DNA of 35,342 bases from VGCC01 sp044375955 (GTDB lineage: Bacteria > Actinomycetota > Actinomycetes > S36-B12). Under the pieces are notes generated by a model. The model ran no database searches and was not told the DNA's origin. It saw only the letters and a program-made list of their open reading frames with translations. The stretch's first letter is position 1. Every line of letters begins with the position of its first letter. Below are positions 22,534 to 31,603 of the stretch, piece after piece. Location of the stretch: contig JBILLS010000020.1 of assembly GCA_044375955.1 (NCBI GenBank), positions 1 through 35,342 on the forward strand, in the 5' to 3' direction. The position numbers and the translations under genes are program-made.

Positions 22534-25313
22534 GTGATGCACCGGTCGAGGCGGGTATGCCGGAGCAGCGCGGCGACTTCATGCTGTTGCCTCCGCTCAC
22601 ACCGACATTCGGTGTACCGAGCCTGATCCAGCAGCTGCCCGAGGAGTTCTTGGTCACCCGACGTCCCGTCGCGGTATCTACGGATCCGGTCGGCCACACC
22701 ATCGATAGCAACCTCGCCGGTCGCATTCCCGCGCGGGCCCGACGCCGGATGCGATTCCCTGCGGAGGAGCTCGAGCACCTCATTCCACCTGCCGGAGAAG
22801 ATTTCCTGGACGATGAAGGGGAGGTACCGCAGCCACCTGTCCGTCGACCCTCCCCGAAACCGCGAGCGGTCGCGCGTCCTCGCGTCGCCGCACGTCCTGC
22901 ACTGCCGAGCCGCGGCGATGTTCATCGCTCCGTGGCCAGCCCAGCACCCACCCCGCGCTCGCAGGTGCCGGGCCAGACCGCCTCCGGCTCCGCACGTGAC
23001 GCGGACACCATTCCGGGCGAACTGATCGCGCCACCCATGCCCCCCTCGACGTTTCCGGGTGTTGGCGACTCCTCGTCGGTCGTGCGCCGCCGCGGTGGGC
23101 AACCGCCCATTCCCGCTCCAATAAGCGCTCCGGACACTTCTCCTGACGAGCCTGCCGTGGTTGACGATCGTGTCCCCGAGGCGCCCAGTGCACCGGAGTC
23201 CTCGCTGGAGCCGCCGAAGGTTGCGAGTGTTGCGCCGGCGCAGGCACCCTCCTCGAGTTCTCCGCCCCCGCTCCAGCGTCGTCGCTCGCGCGGCCGCATC
23301 AATGCACCGATCGTCACCGATGACGATGACGATCTCCCGCCCGCGGTTAAGAGGATGCTCGAGGAGATCGACGCCCTCCCGGACCCACCGGAGGTGGTGA
23401 TCCCCGACGGTGGCATCACGGCCGGGACCGCGTCCCAAGGAGAAGGTCCCCCGATCGCCCCCTCGCGCGCGACAGCACCACATAAGGACCTCGACATCCC
23501 TGATGTGACGCATCGCGCTGCATCTGCCAATCCGTCGAGTACCGCGTCCGACAGGCCGGAAGTGCTATCCCTCGACGCGGGTGATGTCCTGAGTAGTCCT
23601 CGCACGAGTGCACCGCAATCCGGTTCACGCGCGGCCGATAGCGCGGTGATTTCACGCACGGGTGAATCGTCCTCGAGCGTGTCCGCGCCCGGCGCATCGG
23701 CCGGCTCGCCCGGTGTTTCCGTTTCCCCAGGTGCGTCGGCTCCGTTTGTGACGCCGAGGAGTGCGCCGCCGGATTCGTCCGCGGTGGATCGCGGGGTGAG
23801 CCCAGGCCCGGGTGCGAGTGCTTCTCCCTCGGGTGCGTCTGCGTCGGGTGCGTCCGTGGGCGCGTCAGGTGAGGCTGCTTCGGCTCCGGGCTTGACAGCG
23901 AGGAGTGCGCCGCCGGATTCGTCCGCGGTGGATCGCGCGGTGAGCCCAGGCCCGGATGAGAGTGCTTCTCCCTCGGGTGTCACCCCCGGTGACCGGATGT
24001 CGGAGGGTGATGCCCCCGGGGTTCCCGAAGTGTCGCGTACGTCGGAGCGCGAGTCCATTGCTCCGCGCGACGTGGCGCGGGTTTCGCGTGTGGACGCGCC
24101 CGTGGGGTTGAGCGGTCCCGACGATTCGGAATCTCCGGAGCTGACACATCGCGCCTCGGCAGTCGCGGATCTGGTCGGCAGCGCGTCGCCTGTCGCGGCT
24201 CTGCCCTCTGATGTCGTCACATCCGAGCCGGGAGCGCGGGCATCGGAATCCCGTGACGCCCCGGCACCGGGGGCTGCAGGTACACCCGTGGCTGATTCAC
24301 CAGCGACATCGCTGGCCGCCACGATGGAGGGAACCAGTCTCGCAGCCACGATTCCGACTGCAGTGGTGCGCGAGAAGTCACCGGCACCTGCCGTTCGACC
24401 AGTGCTTTCCGGTCGCACCGGAATTCAGCGCCGTGCCCGATCCCGTCCAGCTCCCGGGGGAACGGTGCGCGACACCATCCCGTCAGGACTCGCGGGATTC
24501 ACGGGTACGCCCGCACCGAAGGTTGCGGGTCCTCGCCGTGTTTCGGTGCCCGAGCCCGTCAAGCAGGCGCTGCGCGGTTCTGTGGGTGAACCTCCGTCGC
24601 ATGTGACGGTTCACGAAGGTGCGCACGCGGCTGAGATGACCGGCGCGGTCAATGCGGAAGCCTTCACGCGTGATGGGCAGATCTACCTTGCGGGGGATGC
24701 GCCGCTGGACAGCCCGCGTGGCCAAGAACTCCTGGCCCACGAACTCACCCACGTGATCCAACAGGGTGGGCGGAATGGGTCCCTGCCAGGAGAGCACACG
24801 CACGAAGGCAAAGACCTGGAAGCCAGAGCGCTCGCCGTGGAACAAGCCATGGTGTCTGGCGCCCATCGCACCATCGCGCCCACGGCGCTGGCCCGTCCTG
24901 CCGCCAACGCCGAGGAACCCGAACTCCACCATCGACGCGGCGGCGGATCGTGGGAGTCACACCCGCCCAGCAGTTGGTCGCCTGCCCCACCCGCGCCATC
25001 GAAGTCCCAGGAAGCGGCAGTGCCGCAGACGATCACCTTCGATCCCGAGATCCAGCGGCGCGAGCGGGATCTGCGATCGAGCGCCCTGGGCCGCGGATTC
25101 GGTGCCGCCGTCGGGGCGGTCAAGGATTCCCTCCTGAGTCAAGTCGAACAGGAGATCATGGGACCCCCAGCGAGCGCCCGGGACAAGGACAGCAGATACA
25201 AGAAGCTCGAGCGCCAGGCCGCCGACCTCTACCCCTACATTCGCGCACGATTGCGCGCCGAGCTCGTTCGTGACCGTGAACGCCGAGGCCGCATCGCTCG
25301 GGATTGGAGCTAG
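22530..25313 (+). CDS. DUF4157 eCIS-associated protein with a long disordered region
   Basis: A 927-residue protein in three parts. Residues 1-80 are conserved-looking (PPLTPTFGVPSLIQQLPEEF). Residues about 85-640 are Pro/Ser/Ala/Asp-rich low complexity without a fold signature. Residues about 670-765 are a DUF4157 domain with the metallopeptidase-like motif HELTHVIQQ (H737, E738, H741) preceded by VTVHEGAHAAEMTGAVNAEAF. The C-terminal tail is helical and charged. DUF4157 is strongly linked to eCIS loci, but whether it cuts a CIS protein, itself or a target is not settled. It is coupled to DUF6760 by a 4-base overlap. Confidence 0.85.
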   Translation: MSDAPVEAGMPEQRGDFMLLPPLTPTFGVPSLIQQLPEEFLVTRRPVAVSTDPVGHTIDSNLAGRIPARARRRMRFPAEELEHLIPPAGEDFLDDEGEVPQPPVRRPSPKPRAVARPRVAARPALPSRGDVHRSVASPAPTPRSQVPGQTASGSARDADTIPGELIAPPMPPSTFPGVGDSSSVVRRRGGQPPIPAPISAPDTSPDEPAVVDDRVPEAPSAPESSLEPPKVASVAPAQAPSSSSPPPLQRRRSRGRINAPIVTDDDDDLPPAVKRMLEEIDALPDPPEVVIPDGGITAGTASQGEGPPIAPSRATAPHKDLDIPDVTHRAASANPSSTASDRPEVLSLDAGDVLSSPRTSAPQSGSRAADSAVISRTGESSSSVSAPGASAGSPGVSVSPGASAPFVTPRSAPPDSSAVDRGVSPGPGASASPSGASASGASVGASGEAASAPGLTARSAPPDSSAVDRAVSPGPDESASPSGVTPGDRMSEGDAPGVPEVSRTSERESIAPRDVARVSRVDAPVGLSGPDDSESPELTHRASAVADLVGSASPVAALPSDVVTSEPGARASESRDAPAPGAAGTPVADSPATSLAATMEGTSLAATIPTAVVREKSPAPAVRPVLSGRTGIQRRARSRPAPGGTVRDTIPSGLAGFTGTPAPKVAGPRRVSVPEPVKQALRGSVGEPPSHVTVHEGAHAAEMTGAVNAEAFTRDGQIYLAGDAPLDSPRGQELLAHELTHVIQQGGRNGSLPGEHTHEGKDLEARALAVEQAMVSGAHRTIAPTALARPAANAEEPELHHRRGGGSWESHPPSSWSPAPPAPSKSQEAAVPQTITFDPEIQRRERDLRSSALGRGFGAAVGAVKDSLLSQVEQEIMGPPASARDKDSRYKKLERQAADLYPYIRARLRAELVRDRERRGRIARDWS
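23755..23979 (+). repeat. duplicated 81-bp coding repeat, 144-bp period
   Basis: Bases 23755-23835 recur at 23899-23979 with three mismatches by my reading. The encoded segment RSAPPDSSAVDRxVSPGP lies in the low-complexity part of the DUF4157 protein. In-frame duplication (48 codons) suggests slippage-driven length change. Confidence 0.85.
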
Positions 25314-25315
25314 GG

Positions 25316-26821
25316 ATGTCTCTCGGCAATCTCATGGGTTTCCTCGGGAGCCTTCCCCTTCCCGCAATCCCCGGTGGGAGTGGCCTGATGAGTTTCGGGT
25401 CCACCCGCTACGACCCGGGGTATCCCGCGGGGTACTTCACGGGCTTCTCGATCGCAGTCGACGCGGTCCGTGACCCGAGTCTCGGTGGCGGTTGGCAGTC
25501 CATGTCCCTGGGGTCGATGGAGATGAACACCAACGACCTCCCGGCGGGTGGCTACATGCGCACCACATTCCGGGAGATCGAGCGAATCTCCTATGGGCGC
25601 GTGACCCTGTCCCGTGCGTATGTGCCAGGCACGAGCACGAATATCACCGAATGGTTTAGTTGGGCGCGGCAGCATGGACCGACGAGCGTCGCGATCACGG
25701 TGGAAATCCCTGAAGGTCCGAACCCGAAGAAGTACACGATCGTGTTCCGCAACTGCCTGCCGGAGACGTGGAATGCGCCCAACTTCCAGGCTGGAGTCAT
25801 CAATGAAAGTGGAACCGGAGTCGCCCCCCCGAGCAGCATTGAGACTCTCACCTTCACCTTCTCCGGGTACAACATCGAGACCTTCGGTGGTGGACTCCCG
25901 ATGGTCGATACGTCGATCACCGCGGAAGAGCGTGTAGAACCGTGCAAACTCGTCATCATCCCGAATACCGGAAGCGTGACGAGAAAACTTCTCGCAAAGA
26001 TGAGTTCCTGGACACTGGGCTCCTCCGCCCTGGGTCAAGCATTCGGGGTCGGCTCCCTGGGCTCTGCGATTGCACGACAGGCCGCGGTTCTTGCCGCCGA
26101 GTACGACTCCGTGCAGTTCTTCCTGCCACCCGCGAGTATGAAGATCACCAAGGCCGCGAGTTGGGAAGTGACCGACTCGACCTCGTCTGAACAGTCAGGA
26201 CCGCTCGAATGGAACGGTCCGCAGCCGATGAAGATGGAATTCGAATTCCTGATGAAGTCGACGGACATCAGTCTGCGACCCACAGGTGCATTGGGCTATG
26301 GGAAGTCTCGCGATGTCATGAGCGAACTCAAGAAGATGCTCATGCTGGTGGAGAACTACAGCAACTCCTTCTGGTCCACCGCGACCACACCTCCACTCGT
26401 CATGTTGCTCTGGGGCTCGTTCATTTCCCCGCTCTCAGTCGTATCGCGGTTCTCGTCCCAGATCGTGCGTTTCGACTCGGACGGATCGCCCAACAAGGCG
26501 ATCGGATCGATGGAACTGACCCAATACCCGAGCACGGGATCGCTCACCAACCCAACATCGGGTGGCCTCGCACCGGAGATGAGTGAGACCGTGCTTGAGA
26601 GCGACACCCTGGCGCACCTCTCGTATCGGACTTATCAGTCGGCGAAGCACTGGCGGGATATCGCAGAGCACAACGGCATCGACGATCCCATGCGTGTTGC
26701 GAAGGGTCGCAAGGTGCTCCTCCCCTCTCCCGCGGAACTTCCCAAGCGAGGCGAGGGCGGAATGGTCCTGATCGACGAGGATGCCGAGGAACTCTCGCCC
26801 GGAATCGACGAGGACTACTGA
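25316..26821 (+). CDS. CIS tube-initiator/LysM fusion (Pvc5-like plus Pvc7-like)
   Basis: A 501-residue protein. The N-terminal part (about 30-180) has the gp19/Pvc5 tube pattern: GYFTGFSIAVD, MRTTFREIERISYGRVTLSRAY, VFRNCLPETWNAPNF. The C-terminal part (about 215-475) resembles Pvc7/gp53-like baseplate proteins (EPCKLVIIPN, MKITKAASWEV, a MKMEFEFLM strand) and ends with a LysM-like module near 427-472 (DTLAHLSYRTYQSAKHWRDI, then KGRKVLLPSP). In Afp/PVC these are separate genes. The protein would link the tube to the spike hub. Start: ATG 25316 with GGAG 6 bases upstream; TTG 25304 overlaps the previous gene and is less likely. Confidence 0.8.
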   Translation: MSLGNLMGFLGSLPLPAIPGGSGLMSFGSTRYDPGYPAGYFTGFSIAVDAVRDPSLGGGWQSMSLGSMEMNTNDLPAGGYMRTTFREIERISYGRVTLSRAYVPGTSTNITEWFSWARQHGPTSVAITVEIPEGPNPKKYTIVFRNCLPETWNAPNFQAGVINESGTGVAPPSSIETLTFTFSGYNIETFGGGLPMVDTSITAEERVEPCKLVIIPNTGSVTRKLLAKMSSWTLGSSALGQAFGVGSLGSAIARQAAVLAAEYDSVQFFLPPASMKITKAASWEVTDSTSSEQSGPLEWNGPQPMKMEFEFLMKSTDISLRPTGALGYGKSRDVMSELKKMLMLVENYSNSFWSTATTPPLVMLLWGSFISPLSVVSRFSSQIVRFDSDGSPNKAIGSMELTQYPSTGSLTNPTSGGLAPEMSETVLESDTLAHLSYRTYQSAKHWRDIAEHNGIDDPMRVAKGRKVLLPSPAELPKRGEGGMVLIDEDAEELSPGIDEDY

Positions 26822-28683
26822 TGGCTCTCCTCGGTAATTCCTATGACTCGCCCGGTGGAAATCTACGCATGCTCTGGGACCGCTCGCACATCAGCGATGA
26901 AGAGCAGGCGCAGATCGCCCGCATCAGCGTCGAGGCCCAATTGGGCATTCCCCGCATGTGTGAAGTTGAGATCAAGGGCGGTCCCAAGAAGATTGCAAGT
27001 TTCGGTGGTTCGAGAAGTCAGATCGGCAAGACGATTTCAGTCTTCGGATATGGTCTCGGGAACCTCACCGGAGACATCGTCTTCCGCGGCACCATCGCGA
27101 GTCGTGAACTGCGCACCGACCCAGGTCAAGGTGCACGCATCGTGCTTCGCGCTTATGACGGTGGCTACGAGATGATGGCCGCGCGCAAGACGCGCTCCTT
27201 CAAAGATATGTCCTACGGCGAGATCGCAAAGAAGATCGCCCGTGAGTATTCCCTGGACAGCCTCGTGGGAAGTGACATCTCCACCTCAGGTCCCTCCCAT
27301 GCCTTCGTCGTTCAGTCAAACGAGTCGGACTGGGACTTCCTGGCACGCCTCGCCCGCGAACAGGGCTGGGTGATGTTCGTGCGCGTCTACACCCAATTGA
27401 CCATCGGCAAAACGCAGTTGTTCTTCGGACCAACGAAGATGGCCACGGGTTCGGTCCCCAGTGATACGAAATTCAAAGCGGGTGATCGTCGCCTACGATC
27501 CATTCGCGGCAGTGTCATCAGCATCGGCGAACCGAAGTCGGTCGCTATTCCCGGATGGGACCAGCGCAAGGGTGAGGCGGCGCGCGGGTCCCAATCCATC
27601 GGGAAGAAGTACCTGCGAACGGCCAACGTGAAGTACACCCCCTCGAAGAAGGCGGGGTCCGTCACCTCTCTCGAGACCTTCACGGGGACCAAAGCCCGAG
27701 CCGAGCGGGCGGCCGACGGTCTGGCCATGCGCATCGCCGGATCCTCGGTCGATATCGACATGGTGGTTCGGGGTAATCCACTGATCAAGCTCAACCGCCT
27801 GATCAAGCTCGAGGATCTCGGCGACGTATCGGGTATCCACACAGTGAGTGGGATCGTGCATGTGTTCGACCCGAGTGCCGGGGGATTCAGCACACAGGTT
27901 CTCTGCACGGGACTCGACGATCGCAGTCTCGGTGGACTCATGGGTGCGGGCAAGCCCGCAGAGAAGTTTCACGGTGTCTATCCGGCCATCGTGAGCGACA
28001 TCAAGGATCCGCAGAACCTCGGCCGGGTCAAGCTCGCCCTTCCCTGGTTGAGCAAGGACTACGTGACCGATTGGGCGCGCATCGTCCAGCTCGGTGCGGG
28101 CAAAGATGTCGGTTTACAGATGATGCCGCGGCCCAAGGAAGAGGTCGTGATCGCCTTCGAGAACGGTCAACTCGATTCACCCATCATTCTCGGCAGTGTC
28201 TTCGGGAAGACCACTGGCAAGATTCCCAATGCCAAACTCATCAAGAACGGAAAGCCGCTCGTCACGGCCCTCACCACGAAGGCTGGACACCAGCTGATTT
28301 TCGACGATGACAATGACTCGTCCAGCATCACTCTCCAGATGAAGAATGGAAGTGCCTGCTCGGTGGTCATGACGGACAAGGGTGGAATCACTATCACGAC
28401 GAAAGGTGACCGCTCCGTCACGATCAAGAGTTCCCAGAACGTAGTCGTTCAGGCCGAGAAGAATGCAAAGGTCTCGGCAAACGATGTGTCCATCGATAGC
28501 AAAGGTCCGATCAAGATCCAGGGCAAGGGCAAGTTGGATATCAGTGCCCCCAATATCGCGATATCCGCCCAATCAGCGTTGAAACTCAAAGGCACGAATG
28601 TGACCGTCGATGCCACCGCGAGTTTGACGATGAAGGCATCGGGTACGACCGCCATCAAGGGTGCGGTGGTGAAACTCAATTGA
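26821..28683 (+). CDS. VgrG-like spike protein (Pvc8-like)
   Basis: A 620-residue trimeric spike protein. The first 330 residues resemble the gp27-like hub (RISVEAQLGIPRMCEVEIKG, then VQSNESDWDFLARLAREQGW, a hallmark of VgrG/gpD proteins). Residues about 395-475 form the gp5 OB-fold: YPAIVSDIKDPQNLGRVKLA and VVIAFENGQLDSPIILGSV. The end (about 500-620) consists of short repeating strands ending in TMKASGTTAIKG, the triple beta-helix needle. It should carry the PAAR-like tip from 19455. No extra effector domain is fused. It is coupled to its neighbours by TGATG upstream and TTGA downstream. Confidence 0.93.
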   Translation: MALLGNSYDSPGGNLRMLWDRSHISDEEQAQIARISVEAQLGIPRMCEVEIKGGPKKIASFGGSRSQIGKTISVFGYGLGNLTGDIVFRGTIASRELRTDPGQGARIVLRAYDGGYEMMAARKTRSFKDMSYGEIAKKIAREYSLDSLVGSDISTSGPSHAFVVQSNESDWDFLARLAREQGWVMFVRVYTQLTIGKTQLFFGPTKMATGSVPSDTKFKAGDRRLRSIRGSVISIGEPKSVAIPGWDQRKGEAARGSQSIGKKYLRTANVKYTPSKKAGSVTSLETFTGTKARAERAADGLAMRIAGSSVDIDMVVRGNPLIKLNRLIKLEDLGDVSGIHTVSGIVHVFDPSAGGFSTQVLCTGLDDRSLGGLMGAGKPAEKFHGVYPAIVSDIKDPQNLGRVKLALPWLSKDYVTDWARIVQLGAGKDVGLQMMPRPKEEVVIAFENGQLDSPIILGSVFGKTTGKIPNAKLIKNGKPLVTALTTKAGHQLIFDDDNDSSSITLQMKNGSACSVVMTDKGGITITTKGDRSVTIKSSQNVVVQAEKNAKVSANDVSIDSKGPIKIQGKGKLDISAPNIAISAQSALKLKGTNVTVDATASLTMKASGTTAIKGAVVKLN

Positions 28684-29096
28684 ACACGTCACGAGTTGAT
28701 GCCGCATTCACCGGAGCAGGTTTCGCCTACCCGTGGGCTATCTCGCCTCAGGGCGGGCTGCGCATGGTCACCGGCTACGAGAACGTCGAGCGCTCGATGC
28801 GCTTGATCTTGGGCACGGCGTACGGCGAGAGGCCCATGCGGCCGGAGTTCGGTTGCGCGATCCACGACATGCTCTTCGAGCCGGGAACCTTGGACCTCCT
28901 TAGCCGGATCCAGGTAGAGGTGACCGATTCCCTGAGCCGATGGGAGACTCGGGCCGAAATCCTCGACGTCAAGGCCGTCTTCGATGAGGACCCGTCCCGC
29001 GTCCTGATCACGATCACGTACCAACTCAAGGGCACCTACGACCCACGAAATCTGCTCGTTCCCTTCTACGTCATCCCCTCGGAGGTGGAGCCGTGA
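28680..29096 (+). CDS. gp25-like baseplate wedge protein (Pvc9-like)
   Basis: A 138-residue GPW/gp25 family protein: GYENVERSMRLILGTAYGERPMRPEFGCAIHDMLFEP is the diagnostic core (NVxQSxxxILxTxxGERxMxPxFG pattern). It nucleates sheath assembly at the baseplate. The start is TTG 28680, overlapping the spike gene stop by 4 bases; the next in-frame start would lose conserved N-terminal residues. Confidence 0.93.
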   Translation: MNTSRVDAAFTGAGFAYPWAISPQGGLRMVTGYENVERSMRLILGTAYGERPMRPEFGCAIHDMLFEPGTLDLLSRIQVEVTDSLSRWETRAEILDVKAVFDEDPSRVLITITYQLKGTYDPRNLLVPFYVIPSEVEP

Positions 29097-31033
29097 CCCT
29101 GCCCGCACCCAACCTGGACGATCGGGGATTCCAGGATCTCGTCGATGAGGCTAAGCGCCTCGTTCAACTTCGCAATCCGAATTGGACCGACCACAACGTG
29201 TCGGATCCCGGTGTGACACTGATCGAGACGTTTGCCTACATGGCTGACCAACTGATCTATCGACTCAACCGTGTCCCCGAGTTGCATTACGTGAAGTTCC
29301 TCGAACTCCTGGGCGAGCGCCTGATTCCGCCCGGTGCGGCGTCGACGAACCTCATGTTCCGCTTGACGATCGCGCAGGAGACCGATGTGGTGATTCCCGA
29401 GGGGTCACTCGTCTCCACGCCTCGGACGACTCCGGCGCCCCCTGTCACATTTTCTACCGACGAAGATCTCCTGATTCCGACGGTGACTGTGTCGCAGGTT
29501 CTCGTCAAGACCGCGGAGGGTGACTTCGAGAGCCATGACGAGGCCCGCGCGCTGCGCCGAGGCTTTCCTGCCTTTTCCTCGATCCCCGTGCCGGGTGATG
29601 CGCTGTACATCGGGCTCTCGCAAGCAGCGTCGTCCTGCATCGTGGAATTGGAGTTCTCGCGGATCACGTCGATCGAAGGCATCGGCGTCGACCCGAACAA
29701 TCCTCCGTACTTCATCGAGGCATGGAACGGACATGAGTGGGCACGTGTCGATGTCTTTAGGGATGAAACCGGTGGACTGAACCGAGATGGGATCATCGAG
29801 ATCTTCATCGAGGCGCACGAAGTATCCCGAATAGCGGGTGTCGAGGCCGGGTGGCTGCGGATCGTGGTGGCAGGACTGGAGTCCGGCGCCCCGCGCTTCA
29901 AGGTGTCGCCGGAAGTCAGCCAGATCTCTGCAGACACCATGGGCGGGGTTGTGGGGGCGCGGCACTGCGAGCCGGTCATCGATGAGCTCATGGGGCCGTG
30001 CAGCGGTGCACCCGGCGAGCGACTCCAGATGTCGCGATTCCCCCTCATCGGTTCTCAGCTGTACTTGACGATCGAGGTGAGTGACAGCCACGGATGGCAG
30101 GAATGGACGCGCGTAGAGAACTTCTCCGATTCCGGCCCCAACGACCGACACTTCACGATCGATGACACATTCGGGGAAGTGCGCTTCGGCCCGGTGATTC
30201 GCCAACCCGATGGCAGCGTTCGACTCTACGGTGCGACTCCTCCGGCCCAGGCCATGGTGCGCATCCCCAAGTATTTGGTCGGCGGCGGCCACGAGGGTAA
30301 TGTCGAGCCAAACACTCTCACGGTTCTGCGCACGAGCCTTCCTTTCGTGGGCGAGGTCACCAACCCGCGCGCTGCGACAGGTGGCTCTGATGCGGAAACC
30401 ATCGACGATCTCAAGCAGCGCGCGTCGATATTCGTGCGGACTCAGTCGCGCGCAGTGACGGCGCGCGACTACGAGATGATCGTGCGGGTTGCCGAGCCCA
30501 CGATCGCTCGCGTTGCCTGTCTCGACGCCACAGAGTTGGGCAAGCCGGGGCATGTCCTCGTCCTGGTTGTCCCGTGGGTGCCCGACGATGTGGCGGACTT
30601 CCAACTCTTGCAGCCCAATCCCGACACGCTCGAAGTCATCCGCACAGTCATCGACTACCGGCGCCCCTTGGGCTCGGTTGTCCACATCGAGCCGCCCCGC
30701 TATCTGGGCGTCTCGGTCGCTGTTCGAATCGTGGCCGCCCCGGGAGCCGAACCGCGGGTTCTCACCGCCAAGGCGGACGAGGCAATCCGAGCATTCCTCC
30801 ATCCGGTCACGGGAGGTCCGCATGGCGAGGGATGGCCCTTCGGTTATCCACTGCTTCTGGCCGATATCCACTCCGTGTTGCAGCGCATCCCCGGAATCTC
30901 GTACGTCGACGTTGTTCGGCTCATTCCCGTCGATGTGGTGTCGGGGGTACGAGGGGCGCCATCGGAAATCGTCCAGCCCGGGCCACATGACCTTCTCTTC
31001 TGCGTAGGCAATGAGGTCGAGGTGCGTACGTGA
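29093..31033 (+). CDS. baseplate wedge protein, gpJ/Pvc11-like
   Basis: A 646-residue putative baseplate assembly protein. N-terminal LDDRGFQDLVDEAKRLV, NWTDHNVSDPGVTLIETFAYMADQLIYRLNRVPE and LLGERLIPPGAA are signature blocks of this family (TIGR02243-like), and the C-terminal part has the gpJ-like segment RTQSRAVTARDYEMIVRVAEP and LGVSVAVRIVAAPG. It forms the wedge ring that joins hub and sheath and triggers contraction. GTG start, 4-base overlaps at both ends. Confidence 0.92.
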   Translation: MTLPAPNLDDRGFQDLVDEAKRLVQLRNPNWTDHNVSDPGVTLIETFAYMADQLIYRLNRVPELHYVKFLELLGERLIPPGAASTNLMFRLTIAQETDVVIPEGSLVSTPRTTPAPPVTFSTDEDLLIPTVTVSQVLVKTAEGDFESHDEARALRRGFPAFSSIPVPGDALYIGLSQAASSCIVELEFSRITSIEGIGVDPNNPPYFIEAWNGHEWARVDVFRDETGGLNRDGIIEIFIEAHEVSRIAGVEAGWLRIVVAGLESGAPRFKVSPEVSQISADTMGGVVGARHCEPVIDELMGPCSGAPGERLQMSRFPLIGSQLYLTIEVSDSHGWQEWTRVENFSDSGPNDRHFTIDDTFGEVRFGPVIRQPDGSVRLYGATPPAQAMVRIPKYLVGGGHEGNVEPNTLTVLRTSLPFVGEVTNPRAATGGSDAETIDDLKQRASIFVRTQSRAVTARDYEMIVRVAEPTIARVACLDATELGKPGHVLVLVVPWVPDDVADFQLLQPNPDTLEVIRTVIDYRRPLGSVVHIEPPRYLGVSVAVRIVAAPGAEPRVLTAKADEAIRAFLHPVTGGPHGEGWPFGYPLLLADIHSVLQRIPGISYVDVVRLIPVDVVSGVRGAPSEIVQPGPHDLLFCVGNEVEVRT

Positions 31034-31596
31034 CGGTCATGGCATCCCGTATGGGCCGCCGCGGTCACCCTGACGCCCGCTCCCCATTCCCCCTCGAGGC
31101 GCAGGTCCCGGCGATGTTCGCCGAGGACCCGATGATCCGCGCCTTCTTGGCCGGACTTGACGAGGTATGGGCACCCATCGTCTTGACCCTGGACTGCTTC
31201 TACGCCTACCTCGACCCACGCACCGCCCCCATGGACATGGTGGCTTTCCTCGGATCATGGATCCGTGCCGACATCAGCGATGCCTGGGACGAGCGGTCGT
31301 TGCGGGAGGATGTACTCCAGGCGCATGCCCTATTCGCCATGGCCGGCACGGCGCACGCAGTGCGAGGCCGGCTCGTCCCGCGGGAGGCGGAATCCGTCGA
31401 CATCGAGGACCCAGGCACTACCCTGGCAAGCGTTATGCCCACCAACCCCCAGGACTGGATGGATCCGACCGAACCGGTCGTGAGGATCCGAGTGCGCGCG
31501 CGAGCCGGAACCACCAACGTGATGAAGGAGCGCCTTCGCCAGATCATCACGGACCTGACCCCGGCGCACGTTGTCCTGGACGTGACCATCAATTAG
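31030..31596 (+). CDS. phage tail protein gpI-like (Pvc12-like position)
   Basis: A 188-residue protein: FPLEAQVPAMFAEDPMIRAFLAGLDEVW, then FLGSWIRADISDAWDERSLRE and RIRVRARAGTTNVMKERLRQI, matching the tail protein family TIGR02242 that pairs with the gpJ-like gene in actinobacterial phage-tail-like clusters. It is an outer baseplate component to which fibres would attach in a phage. No fibre gene follows here. GTG start overlapping the previous stop. Confidence 0.88.
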   Translation: MTVMASRMGRRGHPDARSPFPLEAQVPAMFAEDPMIRAFLAGLDEVWAPIVLTLDCFYAYLDPRTAPMDMVAFLGSWIRADISDAWDERSLREDVLQAHALFAMAGTAHAVRGRLVPREAESVDIEDPGTTLASVMPTNPQDWMDPTEPVVRIRVRARAGTTNVMKERLRQIITDLTPAHVVLDVTIN

Positions 31597-31603
31597 GGGT
31601 GCC

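Noticed and set aside
22922..24418. Reverse-strand open frame of 498 codons inside the DUF4157 gene
   Set aside because: It is the shadow of a GC-rich, Pro/Ser/Ala-coding region; it has no motif, and the forward frame is supported by DUF4157 and operon overlaps.
29405..30988. Reverse-strand open frame of 527 codons inside the gpJ-like gene
   Set aside because: The forward frame carries clear baseplate motifs; the reverse frame is a high-GC shadow without a domain.
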